Source of the DNA: Oscillospiraceae bacterium
GTDB taxonomy: Bacteria > Bacillota > Clostridia > Oscillospirales > Ruminococcaceae
Assembly: GCA_028694405.1 (NCBI GenBank)
Contig: JAQUTM010000051.1
Coordinates: forward strand, 1 to 12,957
Direction of reading: 5' to 3'
Length of the DNA stretch: 12,957 nucleotides
Below are positions 6,930-12,957 of the stretch, one piece after another. Each line of letters starts with the position of its first letter. Position 1 is the stretch's first letter. Under the pieces are notes generated by a model that saw nothing but the letters and a program-made list of their open reading frames with translations, made no database searches and was not told the origin of the DNA. Position numbers and translations under genes: made by a program.

Positions 6930-8075
6930 ATGGCGGAAACTTTTCATAGCTTTTGGGTTAAGTTACGCAACTGTCTGCGTACAGATGATATTACTTTACA
7001 GCAAATTTCACAGGAGAACCATACCCTTTTTTACGGCATGTTAGGCTATGTGGCTTTACCAAAGTTGTTTATATGGTTATATGCCACTTATGGCTGCACC
7101 AAAATGCCAAATAGCGTATCGTGCTGGATTAGTGCCGCGGCAAGCGGCAGTATGCTTCTTTTGTGTTTGGTATATTTTTTTGTGTGGTATGCGCTTGGAA
7201 AAAAAGGCTTTCAAAATCCGGCGAAAGAATTTTCTGTTATAGAGAGCTTTTCGGCGTGGTTGGCACTGTGGAGCGTTTTGGTAACATTTTGGCGTCTTTT
7301 ACAAGCCGGAGATGCCGGCAGCTTTTTGCTGGCTATGGCAGGTATTGCGTTTTTTCCTTACTTGCGTACAAAAACTTTTAACTATATTTATCTTTCAGCC
7401 AACGGTTTGCTTTTTGTGGGAACGGTACTGCTGTACGGTGAAGAGCCGCAAATTTTGTTTGTGTTGATACAGACACTTTTGCTGAGTATGGTTTTTTATG
7501 GGGTTTCCATCGTGCGGTTTCACAGCAAGGCCCATAAGCTGCGTCAGGCAGACGTATTGGCGCGTACCTGTGAAATGCTGCGCCGTTCGGGCGAGACAGA
7601 TTATTTATCCGGTTTGCATAATCGTGCCTATTTAAGTACCTTTATGGAAGAGCTTTGGAACGTATGTCTGCGTGCACAAAAGCCCTTGGGGGTTTTGCTG
7701 TTGGATTTAGATGATTTCAGGTGTATTAATGATACATATGGTCATCAGATTGGAGACGAGGTGCTGCGTGTTATTGGCAAAATTTTATCGGGTATACAAA
7801 ATAACACGATTACGGCTTTTCGTTATGGCGGAGAGGAATTTTTAATCTTGTTTGAAAACGCAGCACAAGCCGATATGCAGAGGGTTGCAGATGAAATACG
7901 CACGCAGCTTGTAAAAAATCCGGTTTCAGGCTCCAATATTCATATTACTTTAAGCGGCGGAGCTTATATGGACGTGCCCAATGCAAAAACGTGCTACAAC
8001 ACTTATCTGCAATGTGCCGATGAAAAATTGCACACGGCAAAACGCACCGGTAAAAATCGGATTATTTTGAGCTAA
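6930..8075 (+). CDS. Membrane-anchored GGDEF protein (probable diguanylate cyclase)
   Basis: This 381-residue protein joins an N-terminal membrane region to a C-terminal GGDEF domain, which makes cyclic-di-GMP from two GTP. Six hydrophobic segments are visible at about 33-53, 65-89, 104-124, 128-145, 150-169 and 173-196; I do not recognise this as a named sensor domain. The catalytic domain shows DYLSGLHNR (224-232), LLLDLDDFRCINDTYGHQIGD (metal-binding Asp259) and the active-site GGEEF (300-304), so it looks catalytically intact. The nine residues before GGEEF give N291-N-T-I294 where the inhibitory RxxD I-site would be, so classical product inhibition is probably absent. The ATG at 6930 follows GGGGGAAG (6918-6925). 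The gene is monocistronic, with its own promoter and a strong terminator. No phosphodiesterase or effector gene is next to it. Confidence 0.9.
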   Translation: MAETFHSFWVKLRNCLRTDDITLQQISQENHTLFYGMLGYVALPKLFIWLYATYGCTKMPNSVSCWISAAASGSMLLLCLVYFFVWYALGKKGFQNPAKEFSVIESFSAWLALWSVLVTFWRLLQAGDAGSFLLAMAGIAFFPYLRTKTFNYIYLSANGLLFVGTVLLYGEEPQILFVLIQTLLLSMVFYGVSIVRFHSKAHKLRQADVLARTCEMLRRSGETDYLSGLHNRAYLSTFMEELWNVCLRAQKPLGVLLLDLDDFRCINDTYGHQIGDEVLRVIGKILSGIQNNTITAFRYGGEEFLILFENAAQADMQRVADEIRTQLVKNPVSGSNIHITLSGGAYMDVPNAKTCYNTYLQCADEKLHTAKRTGKNRIILS

Positions 8076-8091
8076 ATTTAATAAAAAAACA

Positions 8092-8147
8092 AGCCCGCTT
8101 TTTGCAGGAAGGAAAAAATCTTTTCTACAAAAAGCGGGCTCTATTTT
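8092..8147 (+). terminator. Rho-independent terminator after the GGDEF gene
   Basis: Arms 8092-8104 (AGCCCGCTTTTTG) and 8128-8140 (CAAAAAGCGGGCT) pair perfectly over 13 bp. They are followed by CTATTTTG on the plus strand, 16 bases after the gene's stop. Confidence 0.85.
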
Positions 8148-8215
8148 GTTTATTGAGTTTGAAAATTAGGCAGCAAACTTCGCCTCTGTACTTTGATTAT
8201 ATAATGTGCTTTATA

Positions 8216-8264
8216 TAAATAAAAAAGCAGGCATTTGCTGCGATTCACAACAAACCTCTGCTTT
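8216..8264 (-). terminator. Rho-independent terminator after the 29-residue gene (and perhaps cca)
   Basis: On the minus strand AAAGCAG (8264-8258) pairs with CTGCTTT (8230-8224). An inner stem TTTGTTG/CAGCAAA pairs with one G-T. A TTTTTTATTT run follows. It lies 26 bases beyond the small gene's stop. I see no other terminator back to the cca stop at 8512, so it may end a cca transcript as well. Confidence 0.75.
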
Positions 8265-8289
8265 GTAACATACAATAAGAGAAAGTTTG

Positions 8290-8379
8290 TTATTTCTCGC
8301 TCTGTTTGGGCTGCTGTTCGCCAAAAATCAAATCGTCAATATCACCCTGAGGCAGGGGAAATGCGTAGCGTTGTTTCAT
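8290..8379 (-). CDS. Small protein of 29 residues, function unknown
   Basis: A short minus-strand frame begins with ATG at 8379 and stops with TAA at 8292-8290. Its ribosome site, AAAGGAG, is 8 bases before the ATG, as good as any in the window. The peptide starts MKQRYAFPLPQGDIDDLIF and ends in KQSEK. It has a basic N-terminus, an acidic middle, no cysteine, no signal peptide and no membrane segment. I do not recognise it. A terminator follows 26 bases later, and -10-like boxes lie upstream in the gap to cca, so it may be its own unit or the tail of the cca transcript. Possible roles include a small regulatory or partner protein, but nothing in the sequence decides. A chance frame with an excellent ribosome site remains possible. 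Confidence 0.6.
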   Translation of the reverse strand: MKQRYAFPLPQGDIDDLIFGEQQPKQSEK

Positions 8380-8423
8380 ATCAATCGCTCCTTTCTAAAA
8401 CATTAAAATAGAGACATTACACT

Positions 8424-8447
8424 ATTATATGCTCTATGTGTATTATA
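8424..8447 (-). promoter_or_regulatory. Two -10-like boxes upstream of the small gene
   Basis: On the minus strand TATAAT occurs at 8447-8442 and again at 8429-8424, 45 to 63 bases upstream of the small gene's ATG. Neither has a good -35 at 16-18 bases; the first has only T-rich sequence there. The remainder of 8380-8511 is A+T-rich without a clear hairpin. Confidence 0.35.
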
Positions 8448-8511
8448 ATACCACTCTTTTTGTGAAAAAATTGTAAATTTTTGATATAAAAATAAATATT
8501 CTTGTAAAATT

Positions 8512-9699
8512 TTATGGATAGATTGCCGATATGCCTTGTTTTACCAAAGTAATTAAAGTAGTATAACAGTTTAATTGAGGATTTTCAATAACCAAATTTA
8601 GCAAGGCGGTTAAGCTTTTACCGATTGCGTTACCTGTTACCCCATTTGCCAGTAAATCTTGGCCGCTGACAGCCAAATGGCTGATAAGATAGGGCTGATG
8701 CTCTTCAAAAATTTTTTCAAACAGACAAAGCTGCTGGCTCTGAGTAGGACAAAGTGTGGCAAAAGCAGCAAAAATATCCCTTGGATTGGCACAACTTGGC
8801 GCAGATGACAGCCGATGTTTTAATTGCTGAGGGGTATTGCATGGGGCTGCAAACCATCTGTCTAACATTTTCCAGTTTAACACTGCATTTGCTTTAAAGT
8901 CCAAGGTTTGTTGTACCGTAGTATAATCTGCATGGCAAAAGTGCAAAAAAGCCCACCAGCGCAAAAGCGGAACGGAGGGAAGCTTACAAATTTCCGCCAA
9001 TGCCTCGGTATGTGCGGGACCCAATATGCCAAAACTGCAAAGACCGCCCGCATTGATAAGTGGCACAACAGCGGCGGGGCAATCGCTTTGCAAAATATGC
9101 GTAAGCTCTTGCCTAACACGCGCACCGCTTACGGTTTTTAAGGTGGAGGCTAAGTTTAATGCAGCTTTTAAGGTAGCTGCCTCAAAGGTAAAGTCCAGCT
9201 GGGCGCCAAATCGAAAAAGACGCAAAATGCGCAGGGCATCTTCGGCAAAGCGTGCCTCCGGTACGCCAATACAGCGCAAAGTTTTGGCCTTTAAGTCGTC
9301 TTGTCCGCCAAAGTCATCTATTAAAGTTTTGCCGTCATAGGCCAAGGCGTTTATGGTAAAATCTCTTCGGGCAAGGTCGGTATGAATATCGCACGCAAAG
9401 GTGACGATATCGGGGTGGCGCGCGTCGGTGTAAGCGCTCTCGCTGCGAAAAGGTGTAATTTCGTAGTGGCTGTTGCCAAGGCAAACGGTTACCGTGCCGT
9501 AGCTGCCGCCTGTAGCGCGTGCGTTATTAAATAAACTGAGAATTTGATAAGGAAGTGCCGCTGTTGTAAGGTCATAGTCTACAGGCACTTTATCCATTAA
9601 AAGGTCGCGTATAGCGCCGCCCACAACGTAGGTTGCATAACCTGATTTTTGCAATTTGGCAAGCACAAGACGAACACCGTCACAAATCGGTAGCAGCAT
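8512..9699 (-). CDS. cca: CCA-adding tRNA nucleotidyltransferase (class II, poly(A) polymerase family)
   Basis: This enzyme adds or repairs the 3' CCA end of tRNAs from CTP and ATP without a nucleic acid template. The 395-residue length fits the bacterial family. Class II features are in order: GGAIRD (27-32) with the catalytic pair Asp41/Asp43 in VDYDL, the segment RHPDIVTF (94-101), motif B RRDFTINALAYDG (111-123), the nucleotide-selecting motif D EDALR (153-157) and LRLFRFGAQLDF (159-170). The C-terminal half is helical and weakly conserved, as expected for the tRNA-binding neck, body and tail. Motif D fits a full CCA enzyme, but CC-adding relatives share it, so the exact product range is not proven. 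The ATG at 9699 follows AAGGGG with 7-base spacing. It is divergent from murC, and downstream lies the 29-residue gene on the same strand. Confidence 0.92.
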   Translation of the reverse strand: MLLPICDGVRLVLAKLQKSGYATYVVGGAIRDLLMDKVPVDYDLTTAALPYQILSLFNNARATGGSYGTVTVCLGNSHYEITPFRSESAYTDARHPDIVTFACDIHTDLARRDFTINALAYDGKTLIDDFGGQDDLKAKTLRCIGVPEARFAEDALRILRLFRFGAQLDFTFEAATLKAALNLASTLKTVSGARVRQELTHILQSDCPAAVVPLINAGGLCSFGILGPAHTEALAEICKLPSVPLLRWWAFLHFCHADYTTVQQTLDFKANAVLNWKMLDRWFAAPCNTPQQLKHRLSSAPSCANPRDIFAAFATLCPTQSQQLCLFEKIFEEHQPYLISHLAVSGQDLLANGVTGNAIGKSLTALLNLVIENPQLNCYTTLITLVKQGISAIYP

Positions 9700-9772
9700 A
9701 GCGTTTCCCCTTTTAAAAAATAGTTATTATAGGCTATAGTATAGCACATTCATAATAATTTTGCGCAATGTG

Positions 9773-9801
9773 TTTATTTTAGGCAGTAAAAACTATATAA
9801 T
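9773..9801 (+). promoter_or_regulatory. Probable promoter for murC
   Basis: TATAAT occurs at 9796-9801 and, overlapping, at 9801-9806. The best -35 at 17-base spacing is TTTATT (9773-9778), which is weak. Transcription would start near 9808-9813. I cannot pick out a matching minus-strand promoter for cca in the 9700-9790 stretch with confidence. Confidence 0.45.
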
Positions 9802-9826
9802 ATAATAATACTTACAGGAAATTGTT

Positions 9827-9846
9827 GGGTATAAAGTACCCTTTTT
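9827..9846 (+). promoter_or_regulatory. Small hairpin with T-run just before the murC ribosome site
   Basis: GGGTA (9827-9831) can pair with TACCC (9837-9841) around a 5-base loop. Five T (9842-9846) follow, and the GAGGTGAT ribosome site begins at 9847. It looks like a minimal terminator or translation-affecting hairpin at the very start of the transcript, but a 5-bp stem is weak. Confidence 0.3.
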
Positions 9847-9858
9847 GAGGTGATAGAA

Positions 9859-11226
9859 ATGATTGATGAGAAACATTTGCTAAAAGGTAAAAAAAGGATT
9901 CACTTTGTAGGAATCGGCGGCAGCGGTATGTACCCTATTGTACAAATATTGGTTGCAGCAGGGTATGAGATTACAGGCAGTGATGTGTTACCCGGCGATA
10001 TTGTTAACTACGAGCGAGCCCTTGGCATAGATGTAAAAATACCACATGCCGCCCAAAATGTACACGGTGCAGAGTTGGTTGTGTATACTGCCGCTATTAT
10101 GAAAGGCAATCCTGAGATAGAGGAGGCGCAGCGGCTTAACATACCTTGTGTAGAGCGCAGTGTTATGTTAGGCTATGTGGCAAGCCTGTACAAAAAGCCC
10201 ATCTGCATAGCAGGTACCCACGGAAAAACCAGTACCACCGCCATGACAACACAAATTATGGTAATGGCAAATAAAGACCCTGCTGCGGTAATTGGCGGTA
10301 AGCTGCCTTTAATTAACGGCTACGGCAAAGCGGGCACAGGCGATAATATTATTGTGGAAAGCTGTGAGTTTAGCAATACCTACCACCATTTAACCCCACA
10401 TACTGCCGTGCTGTTAAATGTAGATGCGGACCATTTGGATTTTTTTAAGACAATGGACAATTTAAAGGCAAGCTTTCGCAAATTTTGCGCAAGCTCTACC
10501 GATACCATTATTGTAAACGCTGACGATGCAAATTCTATGGAGGTTGTGGCGGGGCTGACACAAAATATCATCACCTATGGCACGAGCGAGGGCTGTAACT
10601 ACCGTGCGGTAAATGCAAAACCCGACCACAGTGCCTTTTGGGGGTATGACTTAGAGGTAAATGGCACTTTTGTTACCCATGTAGTGCTGGGCGCACCGGG
10701 TAAGCATAATGTTTACAACTCTATGGCAGCATATGCAGCTGCAAGCCGCGAGGGCTGTACACCCCAGGAATGTGCCGCAGGCATTGCCGCTTTTCAGGGT
10801 GCAGGTCGTCGGTTTGAAATATTGGGCGTAAAAAACGGCATTACCATTGCAGATGACTATGCTCACCACCCCACCGAGTTGGAGGCAACCTTAAATGCCG
10901 CCATGCAAATGGGCTTTAAACAGGTATGGGCGGTGTTTCAGCCCTTTACCTACAGCCGCACAAAAATGCTGTTGGACGATTTTGCACGGGTGCTGCAAAT
11001 TGCGGATAAATGTGTTATGACCGAAATTATGGGCAGCCGTGAAACCAATGACGAATATAATATCTACACCAAGGATTTGGCTGTAAAAATACCCCACAGC
11101 GTTTGGTATAATACCTTTGAAGAAGTAGTAGATTATGTAATGGCAAACGCCCAAAGCGGCGATTTGGTAATTACGCTTGGCTGTGGCGATATTTATAAAG
11201 CTGCCAAAATGATGATGGCAAAATAA
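9859..11226 (+). CDS. murC: UDP-N-acetylmuramate--L-alanine ligase
   Basis: MurC adds L-alanine to UDP-N-acetylmuramic acid with ATP, the first peptide step of cytoplasmic peptidoglycan precursor synthesis. The 455-residue product shows the Mur ligase order. First is an N-terminal Rossmann-like domain with GIGGSGM (18-24). The central ATPase has GTHGKTSTT (119-127) and VDADHLDFF. The C-terminal domain has GAGRRFE, DDYAHHPTE and FQPFTYSRTK, and the TLGCGDIY near the end is also typical. The DDYAHHPTE block separates MurC from MurD/E/F. Start choice: the frame is open from a GTG at 9850, but that codon lies inside the ribosome site GAGGTGAT (9847-9854), so the ATG at 9859 is the start. It is a single gene, divergent from cca and insulated by a terminator, not inside a division/cell-wall cluster. 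Confidence 0.96.
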   Translation: MIDEKHLLKGKKRIHFVGIGGSGMYPIVQILVAAGYEITGSDVLPGDIVNYERALGIDVKIPHAAQNVHGAELVVYTAAIMKGNPEIEEAQRLNIPCVERSVMLGYVASLYKKPICIAGTHGKTSTTAMTTQIMVMANKDPAAVIGGKLPLINGYGKAGTGDNIIVESCEFSNTYHHLTPHTAVLLNVDADHLDFFKTMDNLKASFRKFCASSTDTIIVNADDANSMEVVAGLTQNIITYGTSEGCNYRAVNAKPDHSAFWGYDLEVNGTFVTHVVLGAPGKHNVYNSMAAYAAASREGCTPQECAAGIAAFQGAGRRFEILGVKNGITIADDYAHHPTELEATLNAAMQMGFKQVWAVFQPFTYSRTKMLLDDFARVLQIADKCVMTEIMGSRETNDEYNIYTKDLAVKIPHSVWYNTFEEVVDYVMANAQSGDLVITLGCGDIYKAAKMMMAK

Positions 11227-11232
11227 AAAAAT

Positions 11233-11264
11233 AAATCCCCTCTGTATAAAAACAGGGGGGATTT
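11233..11264. terminator. Terminator between murC and the UPF0210 gene, bidirectional
   Basis: Arms 11233-11245 (AAATCCCCTCTGT) and 11252-11264 (ACAGGGGGGATTT) form a 13-bp stem with one G-T pair. It is followed on the minus strand by ATTTTTTTATTTT and on the plus strand by a less clean GCTGTTTGT. It is therefore strongest for the minus-strand operon but probably ends murC too. Confidence 0.8.
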
Positions 11265-11283
11265 GCTGTTTGTAAAAACAAAT

Positions 11284-12102
11284 TTAGTTTTTCAGTGCCT
11301 GTAGCGGGGCAGGAATACGTCCGCCGCGGTTTACAAACACATCGGGACTGTAGGTGCTGATAGGCATAACAGGACCGTAGCCCAGTAAGCCGCCAAAGTC
11401 CAGCTCATCGCCAACTTTTTTACCAATAGCGGGAATAACACGCACCGCGGTGGTTTTGGTGTTAACCATACCGATTGCTGCCTCGTCTGCAATCAAAGCG
11501 GAAAGCACGGTGTCGCTGGTGTCTCCGGGTACTACTACCATATCAATACCAACGCTGCAAACTGCTGTCATAGCCTCCAGTTTTTCCAAAGACAACGCGC
11601 CTTTGCGCACGGCGGCAATCATACCCTCGTCCTCGCTTACAGGGATAAAAGCGCCGGACAAGCCGCCAACGTGGTTACTTGCCATTACGCCGCCTTTTTT
11701 AACAGCGTCATTCAGCATGGCAAGGGTTGCGGTGGTGCCACAGCAGCCGCAGCTCTCCAAACCGATTTCCTCCAAAATATTGGCAACGCTGTCGCCAATG
11801 GCGGGGGTAGGGGCAAGGCTTAAATCTACAATCCCAAACGGTACGCCCAGCTGCTCGGCAGCCAAGGTGCCAACTAACTGGCCCATACGGGTAATTTTAA
11901 AAGCGGTGCGCTTAATCAGCTCGGCAACTTCGCTTAAAGAGGCGTCCTTAGGCAGTTTTGCCAAGGCGGCGCGAACGGCACCGGGGCCGCTTACGCCAAC
12001 GTGAATTACACAGTCGGGCTCGCCAACACCGTGAAAAGCACCTGCCATAAAGGGGTTATCCTCAGGCGCGTTGCAAAAATACAACCAGTTTGGCGGCGCC
12101 AA
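11284..12102 (-). CDS. C-terminal part of the split UPF0210 protein
   Basis: This frame is open from a TTG at 12102 and carries the conserved C-terminal two thirds from CNAPEDNPFMAG onward, including VGVSGPGAVRAAL, MASNHVGGLSGAFIPVSED and the final GGRIPAPLQALKN. The TTG has no ribosome site and the first eight residues are out-of-frame readings of the upstream half, so independent expression is unlikely. Confidence 0.65.
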   Translation of the reverse strand: MAPPNWLYFCNAPEDNPFMAGAFHGVGEPDCVIHVGVSGPGAVRAALAKLPKDASLSEVAELIKRTAFKITRMGQLVGTLAAEQLGVPFGIVDLSLAPTPAIGDSVANILEEIGLESCGCCGTTATLAMLNDAVKKGGVMASNHVGGLSGAFIPVSEDEGMIAAVRKGALSLEKLEAMTAVCSVGIDMVVVPGDTSDTVLSALIADEAAIGMVNTKTTAVRVIPAIGKKVGDELDFGGLLGYGPVMPISTYSPDVFVNRGGRIPAPLQALKN

Positions 12103-12646
12103 GGCACTGATTATCCTGCGTAAGCTCAGCCGTTTTTTTAATTATAGGTCCCATCATTTTAACGGCGTCCATGTTAATGCCGCTTTTGGTGCTGCCGATA
12201 TTGATGCTGCTGCAAACAAAATCGGTAGCGGCAAGTGCCTCGGGGATACCGTTGATTAAAAGCTCGTCGCCTGCGCTAAAGCCCTTGTGTACCAAGGCGC
12301 TAAAGCCGCCAATAAAGTTTACACCAACTTTTTTTGCCGCATTGTCCAATGCTTTGGCATAATCGGTTGGATTAGGGTTTTTGGCGCTTGCCATTACCAT
12401 GGCAATAGGGGTAACGCTAATGCGCTTATTTACAATGGGTATGCCGTAATCGTTGCTTATTTTTTCAACTACAGGCACCAGTTGTGCTGCTTTGGTAATA
12501 ATTTTATTATAAATTTTTTCACATGCACGTTTGGGGTCCTCGTCTGCACAGTCAAGCAGGCTAATGCCCATGGTAACAGTGCGTACGTCAAGGCTTTCGT
12601 CGTTAATCATGTGTATGGTTTCCAAAACATCTTGGGTGTTAATCAT
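12062..12646 (-). CDS. N-terminal part of the split UPF0210 protein, as read without frameshift
   Basis: Without correction, translation from the ATG at 12646 gives 194 residues, of which the first 190 match the family (DVRTVTMGISLLDC near 20-33, GVNFIGGFSALVHKGFS near 108-124, INMDAVKMMGP). The last four residues, LQRA, are out of frame. A natural protein of this size is not expected in the family. Confidence 0.7.
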   Translation of the reverse strand: MINTQDVLETIHMINDESLDVRTVTMGISLLDCADEDPKRACEKIYNKIITKAAQLVPVVEKISNDYGIPIVNKRISVTPIAMVMASAKNPNPTDYAKALDNAAKKVGVNFIGGFSALVHKGFSAGDELLINGIPEALAATDFVCSSINIGSTKSGINMDAVKMMGPIIKKTAELTQDNQCLGAAKLVVFLQRA

Positions 12647-12664
12647 GTAAAAATGCCGCCTTTC

Positions 12665-12934
12665 TTAAATTTTGTGCATGGCATCAAATACTTCCTGACG
12701 CGTCAGGTTAATCTGAACACCCATTTCTTGGCCAACTGTATCAAATTTAGCCTTTAGCTCGGTGGCTTCTACCGTGCAGTTGGAAATGTCTACAATCATA
12801 ATCATAGCAAAAACATTTTGCAAAATACTTTGGGTAACATCTTCAATATTAACGCCTGTTTGGGCGCATACGGCACTTACCTTTGCCAAAATACCTACCA
12901 TATCACGGCCTAAAACGGTAATAACAGCTTTCAT
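12665..12934 (-). CDS. ACT-domain protein, UPF0237 family
   Basis: The 89-residue product is a single ACT domain plus a short tail. It starts MKAVITVLGRDMVGILAKVS, followed by CAQTGVNIEDVTQSIL, the typical beta-alpha-beta opening with the Gly between strand and helix where small ligands often bind. The C-terminal INLTRQEVFDAMHKI matches the UPF0237 type. ACT domains usually sense amino acids; the ligand here is unknown. Small ACT proteins of this type are commonly found just upstream of UPF0210 genes in Firmicutes, as here with an 18-base gap, implying a shared function. It also resembles the ACT part of GcvR-like regulators, but there is no glycine-cleavage gene nearby. The ATG at 12934 has AAAGGGAG 10 bases upstream. 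The promoter lies outside the window. Confidence 0.9.
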   Translation of the reverse strand: MKAVITVLGRDMVGILAKVSAVCAQTGVNIEDVTQSILQNVFAMIMIVDISNCTVEATELKAKFDTVGQEMGVQINLTRQEVFDAMHKI

Positions 12935-12957
12935 AAACGGTTTTCTCCCTTTTACTT

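Larger units (their letters stand above)
11284..12646 (-). pseudogene. UPF0210/DUF711 (PFL-like) protein split by a one-base frameshift
   Basis: Two overlapping minus-strand frames together make one full-length member of the UPF0210/DUF711 family ('PFL family protein', about 450 residues, function unknown). The N-terminal frame reaches CLGAAKLVVF at residue 190 and then runs into LQRA and a stop. The next frame continues exactly where the family would, with CNAPEDNPFMAGAFHGVGEP. Removing one base from the five-A run at 12075-12079 (five T in the mRNA) restores GTA-TTT-TGC-AAC and a 453-residue protein, the normal family length. No other stop or lesion is seen in either half, so the change is recent, a sequencing error, or bypassed by recoding. 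The start ATG (12646) has GGCGG 9 bases upstream. The gene lies 18 bases after the ACT-domain gene, its usual partner. Whether the gene is truly broken cannot be told from one sequence. Confidence 0.88.

Noticed and set aside
8224..8264. Plus-strand small RNA or attenuator formed by the hairpin at 8224-8264
   Set aside because: There is no T-run on the plus-strand side. The T-run is on the minus strand, so it is best read as the terminator of the minus-strand small gene.
12287..12757. Long plus-strand open frame of 156 codons opposite the UPF0210 and ACT genes
   Set aside because: It is a shadow of well-conserved minus-strand proteins, has no ribosome site and has an atypical residue composition.

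Overview
The window looks like chromosomal core DNA from a low-to-moderate GC Gram-positive anaerobe of the class Clostridia, possibly Oscillospiraceae/Ruminococcaceae-like. This is inferred from strong AGGAG-type ribosome binding sites, TATAAT promoters, many hairpin-plus-U-tract terminators, the adjacent hisS-aspS pair, a Bacillus/Clostridium-type MgsA and the ACT/UPF0210 gene pair. I see no tRNA or rRNA gene, CRISPR array, insertion sequence, prophage or long repeat.

Layout. Bases 2-136 hold the 3' end of an unassigned gene, followed closely by mgsA (methylglyoxal synthase, 161-565). Two terminators separate this from a minus-strand polysaccharide/lipid-linked sugar flippase (719-2236), which has its own good promoter. 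A 387-base divergent region follows, then the plus-strand operon hisS-aspS (2630-5727), closed by a bidirectional terminator. A minus-strand MBL-fold hydrolase (5881-6684) is divergent from a six-TM GGDEF protein (6930-8075). Bases 8076-8511 hold two terminators and an unlisted 29-codon minus-strand gene with a near-perfect Shine-Dalgarno. Next come cca (minus, 8512-9699) and murC (plus, 9859-11226), divergent from each other. A bidirectional terminator separates murC from a minus-strand operon: an ACT-domain protein (12665-12934) followed by a UPF0210/DUF711 (PFL-like) protein (11284-12646) that is split by a one-base frameshift in a run of five A (plus strand).

How the genes work together. 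Most are housekeeping: tRNA charging (hisS, aspS), tRNA 3'-end maturation (cca), peptidoglycan precursor synthesis (murC), glycolytic overflow (mgsA) and cell-surface export (flippase). Cyclic-di-GMP signalling is represented by one membrane GGDEF protein. The ACT/UPF0210 pair is widely conserved in Firmicutes but has no established function.

I do not find a clear new multi-gene system. The items most worth a second look are the frameshifted UPF0210 gene, the 29-residue protein at 8290-8379, the Asp-to-Asn change at a catalytic position of MgsA, and the lack of a classical inhibitory site in the GGDEF protein.
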